Below, piece after piece: positions 9,926-20,068 of a stretch of DNA of 64,000 nt. How positions within the stretch are numbered: the stretch's first letter is position 1; every line of letters begins with the position of its first letter. The notes under the pieces are model-generated. The model was not told the DNA's origin and did no database searches. It was given only the letters and a program-made list of their open reading frames with translations. Origin of the DNA: Microbacterium arabinogalactanolyticum (GTDB lineage Bacteria; Actinomycetota; Actinomycetes; Actinomycetales; Microbacteriaceae); assembly GCF_030268005.1 (NCBI RefSeq), contig NZ_BRZC01000004.1:1-64000 (forward strand), read 5' to 3'. The position numbers and the translations under genes were made by a program.

Positions 9926-12034
9926 GTGACCAACGAGTATTCCGCCCATCATCTCCAGGTGCTCGAGGGGCTCGAAGCGGTTCGCAAGCGCCCCGGCATG
10001 TACATCGGATCCAACGGATCACCGGGCCTCATGCACTGCCTCTGGGAGATCATCGACAACTCCGTCGATGAGGCCGTCGCCGGCAACGGGTCGAAGATCG
10101 ACATCGTGCTGCACGCCGACGGCAGTGTCGAGGTCGCCGACCGCGGGCGAGGAGTCCCGGTCGACGTGGAGCCGCGCACGGGGCTGACCGGTGTCGAGGT
10201 CGTCTACACGAAGCTGCACGCGGGCGGGAAGTTCGGCGGCGGTTCCTATGCGGCATCCGGTGGTCTGCACGGTGTCGGCGCATCGGTCGTGAACGCCCTG
10301 TCCGAGCGACTCGACGTCGAGGTCGACCGCGGCGGCAAGACGTACGCCATGTCCTTCCACCGCGGTGAGCCCGGCGTGTTCGCCGACACGGGGGAGCCCC
10401 GCCCGGACTCGCCGTTCACACCCTTCGAGAACAAGAGCGAGCTGCGGGTGGTCGGCAAGGTCGCCAAGGGGGTCACCGGCACGCGCGTGAGGTACTGGGC
10501 CGACCGGCAGATCTTCACCAAGGATGCCGCGTTCCAGCTCGGAGACCTCGAGAACCGGGCCCGCCAGACCGCGTTCCTCGTGCCCGGCCTCGAACTGGTC
10601 GTGCGCGATGAGCGTCCTTCGTCCTCCCCGGACGACGAGGCCGGTCCCAGGGTCACCTCGTACCTGTACGAGGGCGGCATCTCCGAGTTCGTCGACTACC
10701 TGGCCTCCGATGCTCCCGTGACCGACACCTGGCGCATCCAGGGCAGCGGTTCGTTCACCGAGACCGTGCCCGTGCTGCAGGCCGACGGTCACATGAAGGC
10801 CACCGAGGTGGAGCGAGAGTGCCAGGTCGACATCGCGCTGCGCTGGGGCACCGGCTACGAGACCGTCACCCGCTCGTTCGTGAACATCATCGCCACGCCC
10901 AAGGGCGGCACGCATCAGCAGGGCTTCGAGCAGGAGCTGCTCAAGTCGCTGCGCGGGCAGGTCGAGCAGAACGCGCGACGCCTCAAGGTCGGCAACGACA
11001 AGCTCGAGAAGGACGACGTGCTGGCAGGGCTCACCGCCGTGCTGACCGTCACCGTGCCGGAGCCGCAGTTCGAGGGTCAGACCAAGGAGGTGCTCGGCAC
11101 CCCGGCGGTGCGCTCCATCGTCGCGAAGGTCGTGCGCACAGAGTTGGCGGCTCGCTTCGGATCCACCAAGCGCGACGACAAGAGCCAGACATCTCAGCTG
11201 CTCGACAAGATCGTCTCCGAGATGAAGGCCCGGGTCTCCGCGCGCGCCCACAAGGAGACCCAGCGCCGCAAGACCGCGCTCGAGTCGTCGTCGCTGCCCG
11301 CGAAGCTGGTGGACTGCCGCTCCAATGACTTCGAGCAGAGCGAGCTGTTCATCGTCGAGGGCGACTCAGCCCTGGGCACCGCCCGTCACGCCCGCAACAG
11401 CGAGTTCCAGGCGCTGCTGCCCATCCGCGGCAAGATCCTCAACGTGCAGAAGGCGTCGATCAGCGACATGCTCGGCAACGCCGAGTGCGCGGCGATCATC
11501 ACCACGATCGGCGCGGGCTCCGGACGCACGTTCGATCTGAGCCAGGCTCGCTACGGCAAGGTCATCCTGATGAGTGACGCGGACGTCGACGGCGCCCACA
11601 TCCGCACGCTGCTGTTGACGCTGTTCTTCCGCTACATGCGGCCGCTGGTGGAGGCGGGCCGGGTCTTCTCGGCCGTGCCGCCGCTGCACCGTGTGATCGT
11701 GATGAACCCCGGATCCAAGCCCAACGAGACGATCTACACGTACTCCGAAGCGGAGCTGCACGCGCTGCTGGCGAAGCTGCAGAAGGCGGGCAAGCGCTGG
11801 CAGGATCCGATCCAGCGCTACAAGGGTCTCGGCGAGATGGACGCCGATCAGCTGGCGACCACGACCATGGACAAGCAGGGTCGTCTGCTGCGTCGCGTGA
11901 CAATCGAGGATGCTGAGGCGGCGGATGCCGCGATCCGCACCTTCGAGCTGCTGATGGGCAGTGAGGTGGCGCCGCGTCGAGAGTTCATCATGAGCTCCAG
12001 TGACAGGCTGAGCCGCGAGTCCATCGACGCATGA
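9926..12034 (+). CDS. parE: DNA topoisomerase IV subunit B
   Basis: The 702-residue GHKL ATPase subunit of a type IIA topoisomerase has the N-terminal LEGLEAVRKRPGMYIGS, the ATP site EIIDNSVDEA and GGLHGVGASVVNALS. The TOPRIM motifs are EGDSALG, PIRGKILNV and DADVDGAHIRTLLL. It lacks the insert of proteobacterial GyrB. I call it ParE rather than GyrB because the ParC/GyrA-type partner lies next door at 12.5-14.9 kb and there is no dnaA/recF context. It is followed by a GNAT gene overlapping by 4 nt. Confidence 0.88.
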   Translation: MTNEYSAHHLQVLEGLEAVRKRPGMYIGSNGSPGLMHCLWEIIDNSVDEAVAGNGSKIDIVLHADGSVEVADRGRGVPVDVEPRTGLTGVEVVYTKLHAGGKFGGGSYAASGGLHGVGASVVNALSERLDVEVDRGGKTYAMSFHRGEPGVFADTGEPRPDSPFTPFENKSELRVVGKVAKGVTGTRVRYWADRQIFTKDAAFQLGDLENRARQTAFLVPGLELVVRDERPSSSPDDEAGPRVTSYLYEGGISEFVDYLASDAPVTDTWRIQGSGSFTETVPVLQADGHMKATEVERECQVDIALRWGTGYETVTRSFVNIIATPKGGTHQQGFEQELLKSLRGQVEQNARRLKVGNDKLEKDDVLAGLTAVLTVTVPEPQFEGQTKEVLGTPAVRSIVAKVVRTELAARFGSTKRDDKSQTSQLLDKIVSEMKARVSARAHKETQRRKTALESSSLPAKLVDCRSNDFEQSELFIVEGDSALGTARHARNSEFQALLPIRGKILNVQKASISDMLGNAECAAIITTIGAGSGRTFDLSQARYGKVILMSDADVDGAHIRTLLLTLFFRYMRPLVEAGRVFSAVPPLHRVIVMNPGSKPNETIYTYSEAELHALLAKLQKAGKRWQDPIQRYKGLGEMDADQLATTTMDKQGRLLRRVTIEDAEAADAAIRTFELLMGSEVAPRREFIMSSSDRLSRESIDA

Positions 12035-12468
12035 TGGCGCCGGGGGTGCAGCTGCGGGCTGCGACCGCCGATGACCTGGAGCACGTCGTCTCGCTCAAGG
12101 AGCGCGTGCTCCGTGCGGACCTGGAGCGGTTGATCGGCTGGGATCCGGCGAAGTCGAGGGCACGCGTCGTCGAGCACTTCTCCCCGGAGCACACCCGGAT
12201 GATCCTGCTGGACGATGCCCTGGTCGGCACGATCACGCTGCGGCCGGACCGGGATGCGGTCTGGCTGGAGATGTTCTACCTCGATGCGACGCTCCACGGC
12301 CGCGGCATCGGGACGTCCGTCCTGGCGAGCGTGCTGGCGGCTGCCACCACCCCGCTGCGCCTCCAGGTGCTCGTCGGTTCGCCGGCTCAGCGGCTCTACA
12401 CTCGTCACGGCTTCGTCGTGGAGCACGACGACGGCATCGACGTCTGGATGCGCCGCCCGGCCCCCTGA
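12031..12468 (+). CDS. GNAT family N-acetyltransferase
   Basis: The 145-residue protein has a GNAT fold with the acetyl-CoA pyrophosphate loop in ATLHGRGIGTSVLA (Q/RxxGxG/A type) and the C-terminal YTRHGFV strand. The substrate is not recognisable. It overlaps the end of parE (ATGA) and is convergent with parC. Confidence 0.8.
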   Translation: MMAPGVQLRAATADDLEHVVSLKERVLRADLERLIGWDPAKSRARVVEHFSPEHTRMILLDDALVGTITLRPDRDAVWLEMFYLDATLHGRGIGTSVLASVLAAATTPLRLQVLVGSPAQRLYTRHGFVVEHDDGIDVWMRRPAP

Positions 12469-12495
12469 GCCCGAGGATCCGAGGTCAGGGGCCGG
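12458..12495. terminator. Hairpin between the convergent GNAT gene and parC
   Basis: CCCCTGA (12462-12468) pairs with TCAGGGG (12485-12491), extended by GGC/GCC with a one-base bulge. It lies exactly between the two convergent genes and may act in both directions. There is no strong T tract. Confidence 0.45.
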
Positions 12496-12499
12496 ACGC

Positions 12500-14938
12500 T
12501 CAGCCGATCGCGGTGCCGACGGAGCCGATCACGGAGTCGAGAGGCTGGCCGGAGGCGTCGCGCTTGGCGCCGGATGCCGGCAGCTGACGTGCGGCGCCGT
12601 CCGATCCGATCGCACGGGGCTCCACGCCCACCCAGGCCAGACGTAGACGGTCCTCGCCCTTCAGGAACGCGTGCGCACGCACACCACCGGTGGCGCGGCC
12701 CTTGCCCGGGAACTCCGCGAAGTCCGACACCTTGGCGCGTCCGGCATCCGCTCCCGCCAGCATCCCCTCGGAGCCGGAGACCGTGACGACCACGGCGTCC
12801 TCCGGAGAGGCCACGACGGTGAACGAGATGACCTCGGCGCCGGAACCGAGCTTCACGCCCGCCATCCCGCCGGCTGGTGCGCCCTGAGGGCGCACGTTCG
12901 ACGCGGGGAAGTGCAGCAGCTGAGCATCCGAGCTGACGAAGACGAGCTCCGCCTCGTCCGATGCCGGCGCCGCGCCGATGACGACATCCTTCGGCTTCAG
13001 CCCGATGATCTCGAGCTCGGGGCGCACGGCCAGGCCCGACGGGACGACCCGCTTGACGACGCCGTCCTTGGTGCCCAGCGCCAATGGCGTGTCGTCGTCG
13101 AACCGGATCAGGGCGAGCACCCGCTCGCTCCGGTCGGTCAGTCCCAGATAGTCGTGGATCCGCACCCCGGCGCCCAGTCCGACCGAGCTCGCCGGCACGG
13201 CGGGGATGTCGATGGGCGTGAACCGCACGACCCGGCCCGCACTCGTGACCGCGCCGATCTCGCTGCGCGTGGTCGTCTCGAGGCGAGCCTGGATCGCGTC
13301 GTGCTTGCTGCGGCGGGCGGGTGTCGCGATCGTCGCCCCGGGCTCCAGATCCACGCGCACGGCACGCCCGGTCGTCGACAGCAGCAGCGTGGTCGGGGCG
13401 TCCGCGAGCTGCAGCTCGGCAGCGGACTTCGTCGTGCGCGCCTTCGGCGGTGCCGCGTTCAGCAGCAGGGTGCGCCGGTGCGTGCCGAACTGCTCGGCCA
13501 CGGCATCCAGCTCCAGCGCGACCTGGGCACGGACCAGAGCGGGGTCGGCGAGCAGCTTCTCGAGCTCGGCGATCTCGGCGAGCAGCTTGTCGCGTTCTGT
13601 TTCCAGCTCGAGGCGGGAGAACTTCGTCAGGCGGCGCAGGCGCAGCTCGAGGATGTACTCGGCCTGCACCTCGTCCAGCTCGAACACCTGCTGAAGGCGG
13701 GTGCGCGCCGTCTCGGAGTCATCCGAGGAGCGGATGACCTGGATGACCTCGTCGATGTCGAGGATCGCCAGCAGCAGGCCGCGCACCAGGTGCAGACGCT
13801 CGTTGCGGCGGGCGAGCCGGTAGCGGCTGCGCCGCTCGATGACCTCGATGCGGTGCTGCAGGTAGACCCGCAGCAGCTCCTTGAGGCCCAGGGTGCGGGG
13901 CTGCCCGTCGACCAGCGCGACGTTGTTGATCGAGAACGAGTCCTCGAGCGGGGTGAACCGGAACAGCTGGTCGAGCACCGCCGCCGGGTCGAACCCGGTC
14001 TTGACCGTCACGACCAGGCGCAGACCGTTCTTGCGGTCGGTGAGGTCCTGCACATCGCTGATGCCCTGCAGCTTCTTGGCGTTGACGGCGTCCTTGAGCT
14101 TCTCGATGACGCGCTCGGGACCCACCTGGTAGGGCAGCTCGGTGACGACGATGCCGGTGCGGCGCGGGCCGAGCGGCTCGATCGAGGTCTTGGCGCGCAG
14201 CTTGAACGCGCCGCGGCCGGTCTCGTAGGCCTCCTTGACGCCGTCCAGACCCATCAGGATGCCGCCGGAGGGGAAGTCCGGGCCCGGCACGAACTCCATC
14301 AGCTCGGCCGTGGTGGCATCCGGGTTCTCCAGCAGATGCGTCGCGGCGGCGATCACCTCGATGAGGTTGTGCGGAGCCATGTTCGTGGCCATGCCCACCG
14401 CGATGCCGCTCGCGCCGTTGACGAGCAGGTTGGGGAAGGCCGCCGACAGCACCGCCGGCTGCTGGAACTGGCCGTCGTAGTTGGGGACGAAGTCGACGAC
14501 GTCCTCGTCGAGGTTCTCGGTCAGAGCCAGAGCGGATGCCGCGAGCCGGGCCTCCGTGTAGCGCGATGCGGCGGGGCCGTCGTCCAGGGAGCCGAAATTG
14601 CCGTGCCCGTCGACCAGCGGCACGCGCAGCGCGAAGTCCTGCGCGAGGCGCACCAGGGCGTCGTAGATGGCGGAGTCGCCGTGCGGGTGCAGCTTTCCCA
14701 TCACCTCGCCGACGACGCGGGCGCTCTTGACATGGCCGCGGTCGGGCCGCAGACCCATCTCGGCCATCTGGTACAGGATGCGGCGCTGCACGGGCTTGAG
14801 GCCGTCGCGCGCGTCCGGCAGGGCGCGCGAGTAGATGACCGAGTACGCGTACTCGAGGAACGAGCCCTGCATCTCCTGGGAGAGGTCGATGTCCTGGATG
14901 CGCTCCTGGACGGGCTCGGATGACGAGGGCTTTGGCAT
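12500..14938 (-). CDS. parC: DNA topoisomerase IV subunit A
   Basis: This 812-residue breakage-reunion subunit starts [20 protein letters not shown]. The N-terminal winged-helix region reads [24 protein letters not shown], and [22 protein letters not shown] follows. The active-site tyrosine is in [11 protein letters not shown] coiled-coil tower ([21 protein letters not shown]) is followed by beta-pinwheel repeats in the last ~300 residues. I chose the ATG at 14938 because AGGAA precedes it by 4 nt; the frame stays open upstream but without conservation. It partners ParE, encoded 0.5 kb away on the opposite strand. Confidence 0.9.
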   Translation of the reverse strand: MPKPSSSEPVQERIQDIDLSQEMQGSFLEYAYSVIYSRALPDARDGLKPVQRRILYQMAEMGLRPDRGHVKSARVVGEVMGKLHPHGDSAIYDALVRLAQDFALRVPLVDGHGNFGSLDDGPAASRYTEARLAASALALTENLDEDVVDFVPNYDGQFQQPAVLSAAFPNLLVNGASGIAVGMATNMAPHNLIEVIAAATHLLENPDATTAELMEFVPGPDFPSGGILMGLDGVKEAYETGRGAFKLRAKTSIEPLGPRRTGIVVTELPYQVGPERVIEKLKDAVNAKKLQGISDVQDLTDRKNGLRLVVTVKTGFDPAAVLDQLFRFTPLEDSFSINNVALVDGQPRTLGLKELLRVYLQHRIEVIERRSRYRLARRNERLHLVRGLLLAILDIDEVIQVIRSSDDSETARTRLQQVFELDEVQAEYILELRLRRLTKFSRLELETERDKLLAEIAELEKLLADPALVRAQVALELDAVAEQFGTHRRTLLLNAAPPKARTTKSAAELQLADAPTTLLLSTTGRAVRVDLEPGATIATPARRSKHDAIQARLETTTRSEIGAVTSAGRVVRFTPIDIPAVPASSVGLGAGVRIHDYLGLTDRSERVLALIRFDDDTPLALGTKDGVVKRVVPSGLAVRPELEIIGLKPKDVVIGAAPASDEAELVFVSSDAQLLHFPASNVRPQGAPAGGMAGVKLGSGAEVISFTVVASPEDAVVVTVSGSEGMLAGADAGRAKVSDFAEFPGKGRATGGVRAHAFLKGEDRLRLAWVGVEPRAIGSDGAARQLPASGAKRDASGQPLDSVIGSVGTAIG

Positions 14939-15023
14939 GGACTTCCTGCTGGACGCTCGGGTGCGCACGGGTGGCTGGGCACGAGTGCGGGGCGGGCGGG
15001 CCGCCTGTGGAAGACTGGCCCGG

Positions 15024-16145
15024 ATGCCTCTCATGCTACCGTCCAGCCTCGAATCGACGCGGAGCATCGCCGGGGTGGCGCCCCAGCTGCTCGGCGCCCT
15101 GCGCGACGCTCCGGGGGAGCTGCCGCCTGTGCGATCCGCCGTGCTCGTCGTCGTGGACGGACTCGGCGCCCTGCCGCTGCGCGCGCACGCCGGGCACGCT
15201 CGCACCCTGGTGTCGGCGATGGCGAAGAAGGACGTCGCGGGCTCGGTGTTCCCGACGACGACGGCCGCTGCACTGACCAGCCTGCTCACCGGGTCCGCTC
15301 CGGGAGTGCATGGGATGGTCGGCTATCGGGTGCGGCACCCGGAGCGCGACGTGCTCGTCAACCAGCTCACGGAATGGGACGGTGTGGACCCGACGGCCTG
15401 GCAGCCGCAGGCGACGGTGTTCGAGCAGGCGGCTGCCGCCGGGCATCCGACCTTCGCTGTGGGCATCGCCGCGCACGCGGGTACCGGACTGACCCACGCG
15501 ATCCTGCGCGGCGCTGAGTTCCGCAGCGCCGGGTCACCGGCCGACCGTGTGGAGCTGGCATGGGAGCTCGCCGACGCGCACGACGGCGCCCTGGTGTACT
15601 GCTATCTTCCGGAAGCGGACAAGGCCGGACACAAGCACGGCGTCGACTCCGCCGAATGGGTCTCCGCGCTCGAGGACATCGACGCGGCGCTGTCGCGACG
15701 GGTGCCGGACGGCGTGGGAGTGCTGGTCACGGCCGACCACGGCATGGTGGACGTGCCCGCGCACCGGCAGCTGATCCTGGACGCCGCGGGGGGCTGGCAC
15801 GACGGCATCCGGCACATCGGTGGGGAGCCGCGGATGCTGCACGTGTACACCGAGCCGGATGCCGACCAGCCGGGCATCCTGAGCCGCTGGCGTCGCGACC
15901 TGGACGGATTCGCCGACGTGGTCAGCCGCGTCGAGGCGATCGACGCAGGGCTCTTCGGCGGGATGGTGACGGATGCCGCGCGCGAGCGCGTCGGCGACCT
16001 GCTCGTGATCGCGCGCTCCAATCACGCGCTCTACGACGGTGAGGCGGCGGATCAGCGCGGTCGGGGCATGGTCGGCCAGCACGGCGCGCTGACGATGGAG
16101 GAGTGGCGGGTCCCGCTCATCCGGATGGGCGCCTTCTCGCGCTGA
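15024..16145 (+). CDS. Nucleotide pyrophosphatase/phosphodiesterase family protein
   Basis: The 373-residue member of the alkaline phosphatase superfamily has the metal and nucleophile segment [16 protein letters not shown], the metal-ligand motif [12 protein letters not shown], and TADHGMVD. These match type I phosphodiesterase/NPP enzymes, which hydrolyse phosphodiester or pyrophosphate bonds. There is no signal peptide. It is divergent from parC with 85 bp between starts. The substrate is unknown; the location beside parC is common in Microbacteriaceae by recollection only. Confidence 0.82.
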   Translation: MPLMLPSSLESTRSIAGVAPQLLGALRDAPGELPPVRSAVLVVVDGLGALPLRAHAGHARTLVSAMAKKDVAGSVFPTTTAAALTSLLTGSAPGVHGMVGYRVRHPERDVLVNQLTEWDGVDPTAWQPQATVFEQAAAAGHPTFAVGIAAHAGTGLTHAILRGAEFRSAGSPADRVELAWELADAHDGALVYCYLPEADKAGHKHGVDSAEWVSALEDIDAALSRRVPDGVGVLVTADHGMVDVPAHRQLILDAAGGWHDGIRHIGGEPRMLHVYTEPDADQPGILSRWRRDLDGFADVVSRVEAIDAGLFGGMVTDAARERVGDLLVIARSNHALYDGEAADQRGRGMVGQHGALTMEEWRVPLIRMGAFSR

Positions 16146-16155
16146 TCAGCGCGAG
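16136..16155. terminator. Short hairpin between convergent phosphodiesterase gene and sepH
   Basis: CTCGCGC (16136-16142) and GCGCGAG (16149-16155) enclose a 6-nt loop containing the phosphodiesterase stop codon. It sits at the junction of two convergent genes and could be a weak bidirectional terminator. Confidence 0.3.
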
Positions 16156-16168
16156 GTCTCGGCGGCCG

Positions 16169-17194
16169 TCACTCCTCGGTGCGGGCCCCGAAGACGATCT
16201 CGTCCCAGCTCGGCATCGCGTTGCGGCGCTTGCGTCGGCCGGACGGCTGCTCAGACGGCTCGGGCTCCGGAGCCGGTTCCGGTTCGGCGGGCGTCTCATC
16301 CTCGATGGCGTCGAACAGCGCGATGGGCGCGGGCTCGTCGTGCTCGTCCTCGCCGAACAGGGGAGCGGACTCGCGCTGCCCGCGGCGGCGTCGCAGCGCC
16401 TCCAGCAGGTCGGCGGTCTCCGCGTTGGGGTGGCTCTCCTCCGGCGCGCGGCGCGCGGCGGCCGCCTGCACGGCGGCGCTGGAGTGCTCAGTGGGGGATG
16501 CGTCCGCGGTCTCCTCCTCCGGGCGGGGGAGCAGACGGGGGCCGAACGCACCGGAGTCGAAGCGGCTGTCGTCCTTGTACGGCGAGACGCGCTCGTGGTC
16601 GACGGCGCGGAGACGCGGGATCAGCCCCTCGGGGAGTGCGCCCTGGCGGGAGAGCTGCGTCGCATCCGGGTTCAGGGGCGACAGCGTGCTGCGACGCGGA
16701 TCGAATGCCCAGCGTGCGTCGTGCTCGACCTCGTCGGCGGTGAACTCCAGCTTGATGGTCCAGCCGGAATCGTCCTTCCAGCTCGCCCAGCGCTCGTCGC
16801 TCGCCTGCAGATCGGCGAGCTTGGCCCGCACGGCGACGCCGAAGGTCGGCTGCGCGTCGGGCTCGACCTCGCTGCCGATAAGCACCGGAACGGCGAGGGC
16901 CTGACCGACGATGTGCTCGCGCTCGGCGAGCACAGGACCCTCGAAGCGCGCGACGTCCGCCTCGCTGACGCCGAGCAGCGCCGCGACCTCGGACGCCGAG
17001 AGCCCGGCGCGGATCTGAGCCTGGATGTCGCGGGGGCTCGCGGCCAGTCGCGCGGCGGCGGGCTCCGTCTCGCGGGTCGCCCGGCGCACCTCGCGGTGCA
17101 GCACGTCGTCGATCGGGAGCGCGAAGCGCTGCCCGGACTCCGTGGCGAGGACGAGGACTCCCGCTTCTGTTCCGACGATGGTGACGTTTTCCAT
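16169..17194 (-). CDS. sepH: Septation protein SepH (DUF3071)
   Basis: The 341-residue protein starts MENVTIVGTEAGVLVL and has the conserved N-terminal DUF3071 domain, including a helix-turn-helix (SASEVAALLGVSEADVARFEG, ~residues 67-87). A long Glu/Pro-rich, probably disordered C-terminus follows. In Streptomyces and mycobacteria SepH stimulates FtsZ assembly at the division site. The start has a GAGGGG ribosome binding site. It is divergent from the DUF4193 gene, an arrangement conserved in actinobacteria. Confidence 0.88.
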   Translation of the reverse strand: MENVTIVGTEAGVLVLATESGQRFALPIDDVLHREVRRATRETEPAAARLAASPRDIQAQIRAGLSASEVAALLGVSEADVARFEGPVLAEREHIVGQALAVPVLIGSEVEPDAQPTFGVAVRAKLADLQASDERWASWKDDSGWTIKLEFTADEVEHDARWAFDPRRSTLSPLNPDATQLSRQGALPEGLIPRLRAVDHERVSPYKDDSRFDSGAFGPRLLPRPEEETADASPTEHSSAAVQAAAARRAPEESHPNAETADLLEALRRRRGQRESAPLFGEDEHDEPAPIALFDAIEDETPAEPEPAPEPEPSEQPSGRRKRRNAMPSWDEIVFGARTEE

Positions 17195-17399
17195 ACCGAT
17201 GCCCCTCTGGTGGGTGTGCGTTCATGCTGTCACGGCGACCCGCTCAGGCCCGGGAATACTCTGGGCGCGCCGTGAGTTTCCCCGGGCGAACGCGGAGGCA
17301 TTTGCTAAATCCTCCGCGGTCGTGCAAACTAACGCCCGCTGAACACCCGAATCAGCTCCCCCACAAACCACTCGTACCACTGAAGTGGAGATTCACCAC

Positions 17400-17693
17400 A
17401 TGGCAACCGACTACGACGCGCCCCGTAAGAGCGAAGACGACTCCGAGTCGATCGAAGCCCTCAAGGAGCGTGTGCCGAGCAACCAGTCCGGCGCCGGCGA
17501 CGTCGAGGACTCCGACAACCCCTCGGGCTTCGAACTCCCGGGTGCGGACCTGTCCGATGTGGAGCTCGATGTGGTCGTGCTCCCTGCGCAGCAGGATGAG
17601 TTCACCTGCATGAGCTGCTTCCTCGTGAAGCACCGCTCGCAGCTCGACCACGAGGGCCCCGAAGGTCCCATCTGCAAGGAGTGCGCCGCCTGA
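17400..17693 (+). CDS. DUF4193 domain-containing protein
   Basis: The 97-residue acidic protein ends in a zinc-ribbon-like part, CMSCFLVKHRSQL then ICKECA. Function is unknown; the family is nearly universal in actinobacteria beside sepH. The ATG at 17400 is preceded by AAGTGGAG; a GTG at 17385 is in frame but would use that sequence as coding. A strong terminator follows. Confidence 0.82.
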   Translation: MATDYDAPRKSEDDSESIEALKERVPSNQSGAGDVEDSDNPSGFELPGADLSDVELDVVVLPAQQDEFTCMSCFLVKHRSQLDHEGPEGPICKECAA

Positions 17694-17708
17694 CGCACCC
17701 CTGTACGC

Positions 17709-17739
17709 ACGCGCCCCGGCCATTCGGCTCGGGGCGCGT
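17709..17739 (+). terminator. Rho-independent terminator after the DUF4193 gene
   Basis: The arms ACGCGCCCCG and CGGGGCGCGT form a perfect 10-bp stem, extended by GCC/GGC inside, followed by a T-rich TTCTGCTTCTG. Confidence 0.75.
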
Positions 17740-17794
17740 TCTGCTTCTGCGGGCGTGATCGGCCGGCCCCGCTCAGTCGGCCTGATCGACCCGA

Positions 17795-18265
17795 TCAGGC
17801 CGCGGCGCGCGCCGCGCGGATCGCCGCGCTGAGCCGATCCGGCGTGCGCGAGGAGATGGTCCAGGAGCGCACCGGGTCATCGGGATCCGTGAGGGGCACC
17901 ACGACGAGCCCGTCGATGCCGCCGCGGATCAGATACCAGCCGTCGCGCGCGATGTCGCGCGTGCGGCGGTCGCGGGCATCCTGCCCGGCGAAGTGCTCGG
18001 GCTCGCCCAGCCAGCGGGCGTCGATGTGCGCGCGGCCGGCGTGGAGCACCGTCCCGCGCACGCGGATGACCGGTGCCAGCAGGATGCTGAGGACGACGAG
18101 CACCAGTGAGACGGCCGCACCGATCGCGATCGCGATATTGGAGGCGACCGGCGTGAACACCAGTGACACCATGGGGCCGACGAGCGCGATGGTGACGAGC
18201 ATCCACAGGCTCGGCGAGAGCCGTTCGCGATAGCTCTCCCGCGTTTCCTGCGTGGTGTTCTGCAT
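17795..18265 (-). CDS. DUF3093 membrane protein
   Basis: The 156-residue protein has two adjacent N-terminal membrane segments (~residues 21-40 and 47-66) and a soluble C-terminal part with DGWYLIRGG and SSRTPDRLSAAI. It is divergent from dut, as in mycobacteria. Function is unknown. The start MQNTTQ at 18265 has GAGG just upstream; ATG at 18274 is an alternative that would leave only 3 nt to the dut start. Confidence 0.75.
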   Translation of the reverse strand: MQNTTQETRESYRERLSPSLWMLVTIALVGPMVSLVFTPVASNIAIAIGAAVSLVLVVLSILLAPVIRVRGTVLHAGRAHIDARWLGEPEHFAGQDARDRRTRDIARDGWYLIRGGIDGLVVVPLTDPDDPVRSWTISSRTPDRLSAAIRAARAAA

Positions 18266-18271
18266 TAGCCT
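18266..18271 (+). promoter_or_regulatory. -10 box for leaderless dut
   Basis: TAGCCT ends 6 nt before the dut GTG. Because the divergent DUF3093 gene begins at 18265 or 18274, the dut promoter overlaps that gene's start. Confidence 0.5.
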
Positions 18272-18277
18272 CATGGG

Positions 18278-18727
18278 GTGACTCATTCCGTTGCCGTCCC
18301 CATTATCGCCGCGCACACCCCGTTCTACGCGAATCCGGGTGATGCCGGCGCGGACCTCGTCTCCACCGAGGCCGTGCGTCTGGAACCGGGGGAACGCGCC
18401 CTGATCGGCACCGGCGTGCGGATCGCGCTGCCCGAGGGCTATGCGGCCTTCGTGGTTCCGCGCAGCGGACTCGCGGCCAAGCACGGCATCACTGTGGTCA
18501 ACTCCCCGGGCACCGTCGATGCGGGATACCGCGGCGAGATCAAGGTGAGCCTGCTGAACACCGACAGCAAGGACGCGTACGATGTGGCGGTCGGTGATCG
18601 CATCGCGCAGCTGATCGTGATGCCCGTGATCCAGGCGCACTTCGAACCCGTCGACGAGCTGCCCGACAGCGTCCGCGGCGAAGGCGGCTTCGGGTCCACC
18701 GGCTATACCCAGGGAAAGAGCGAATGA
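18278..18727 (+). CDS. dut: dUTP diphosphatase
   Basis: The 149-residue trimeric dUTPase hydrolyses dUTP to dUMP and pyrophosphate. Motifs are in order: DAGADLVS (1), PRSGLAAKHGI (2), NSPGTVDAGYRGEI (3, catalytic Asp), GDRIAQLIV (4) and RGEGGFGSTG (5, Gly-rich tail). The GTG start has no ribosome binding site but follows a TAGCCT box by 6 nt. It overlaps the DUF3710 gene by 4 nt. Confidence 0.95.
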   Translation: MTHSVAVPIIAAHTPFYANPGDAGADLVSTEAVRLEPGERALIGTGVRIALPEGYAAFVVPRSGLAAKHGITVVNSPGTVDAGYRGEIKVSLLNTDSKDAYDVAVGDRIAQLIVMPVIQAHFEPVDELPDSVRGEGGFGSTGYTQGKSE

Positions 18728-19311
18728 CTGAAGAGATCGAGCCCACGCTGAAGTCGGCACCGGAGGACCGGGCCACCGCGGGACCGTTCGACGACGCGGA
18801 GGCGAACCCCGTCCGCCCCTACATCGACCTCGGCGGCATCAAGGTGCTGCCCCGTGAGGGCCTGAACCTGCGGCTGGAGGTGGAGGAGCAGACCAAGCGC
18901 ATCGTTGCGGTCGGTCTGGACTACGCGAACTCCTCGCTGCAGGTGCAGCCGTTCGCCGCCCCGCGCACGCGCGGCCTGTGGGACGAGACCCGCGTGCAAC
19001 TGCGCGACCAGATCCGCACCCAGGGTGGTCGCGTCGAGGAGCGCGAGGGGCCTCTGGGCAAGGAGCTGCTGGCCGAGGTGCCCGCGACCGCCGCAGAGGG
19101 CTCCGAGATGCGCTTGGCGCGTTTCATCGGCGTCGACGGCCCGCGCTGGTTCCTGCGCGGTGTCATCGGCGGCGAGGCCGCCTCCGACCCGGCCGCGGCC
19201 GAGCAGGTCGAGGACCTGTTCCGCTCGATCGTCGTCGTGCGCGGCGGATCCCCGATGCCGCCCCGCGACCTCATCCCGCTGAAGATGCCGTCCACGCCGG
19301 GTTCGGCGTGA
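18724..19311 (+). CDS. DUF3710 domain-containing protein
   Basis: The 195-residue cytoplasmic protein reads LGGIKVLPREGLNLRLEVEE and contains GPRWFLRGVIGGEAA, which are diagnostic of DUF3710. Function is unknown. The order dut-DUF3710-DUF3159 is conserved in actinobacteria. It overlaps dut and the next gene by 4 nt each, forming a coupled three-gene operon. Confidence 0.82.
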   Translation: MTEEIEPTLKSAPEDRATAGPFDDAEANPVRPYIDLGGIKVLPREGLNLRLEVEEQTKRIVAVGLDYANSSLQVQPFAAPRTRGLWDETRVQLRDQIRTQGGRVEEREGPLGKELLAEVPATAAEGSEMRLARFIGVDGPRWFLRGVIGGEAASDPAAAEQVEDLFRSIVVVRGGSPMPPRDLIPLKMPSTPGSA

Positions 19312-20045
19312 CCGACGCCGACCGCGAGCAGGGTGCGCGCGAGAACGACACCGCCGCGCCCGCGGAGCCGTCCGCGGCCGATCTGATCGGTGCGGCGCTC
19401 GGCGGCGCCGCGCGGCGCGCCGGACTCGGCGCTGACAGCAGCGAGAGCACGCAGAAGGTCGTCTGGACCGCGATGGGCGGCTGGCGCGGCATCCTGGAGT
19501 CGGTCCTCCCGAGCCTCGCCTTCGTCGTCCTCTTCACTGTGCGCCCCGAGCCGCTGATCCTCTCCCTCGGCGTGTCGGTCGGCTTGGCCGCGGTTTTCAC
19601 GGCCATCCGCCTGCTGCAGAAGTCGCCGCCGTCCGCCGCGATCGGCGGCCTCGTCGCCGCCGGCGTCGCGGCGGTGCTGGCGCTGTGGACCGGACGCGGA
19701 GCGGACAACTTCGTGCCCGGACTGATCACGAACGCGGTCTACGGCACCGCCATGATCGTGGCCGCGCTGGTGGGCTGGTCGCTGATCGGGCTGGCCGTCG
19801 GCTTCCTGATGGGGGAGGGCACGGCCTGGCGTCAGGATCGCCGCAAGCGGCGGGCGTTCTTCTGGCTCGGCATCGCGTGGGGCGTGCTCTTCTTCGCGCG
19901 CCTGGGCGTGCAGCTGCCGCTCTATCTCACCGACCAGGTGACCCTCCTGGGAACGCTGAAGCTCATCATGGGGCTGCCGCTGTTCGCGCCGCTCGTCGCC
20001 GTCACCTGGCTCGTCGTCCGGGCGCTGTACCGGCGCGGCGAGTGA
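19308..20045 (+). CDS. DUF3159 membrane protein
   Basis: The 245-residue protein has a hydrophilic N-terminus (~60 residues) followed by about five to six membrane segments between ~residues 65 and 240. The conserved segment GWRGILESVLPSLAFVVLF and the Arg-rich loop WRQDRRKRRAFFWLG are typical of DUF3159. A transport role has been suggested for the family but is not shown by this sequence. The GTG start overlaps the previous stop. Confidence 0.8.
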   Translation: MTDADREQGARENDTAAPAEPSAADLIGAALGGAARRAGLGADSSESTQKVVWTAMGGWRGILESVLPSLAFVVLFTVRPEPLILSLGVSVGLAAVFTAIRLLQKSPPSAAIGGLVAAGVAAVLALWTGRGADNFVPGLITNAVYGTAMIVAALVGWSLIGLAVGFLMGEGTAWRQDRRKRRAFFWLGIAWGVLFFARLGVQLPLYLTDQVTLLGTLKLIMGLPLFAPLVAVTWLVVRALYRRGE

Positions 20046-20068
20046 CGCAGGCGCCGTTCACCTCTGCT

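Noticed and set aside
12671-14923. 750-residue plus-strand open frame opposite parC
   Set aside because: Shadow of parC; no conserved motif and no initiation signal.
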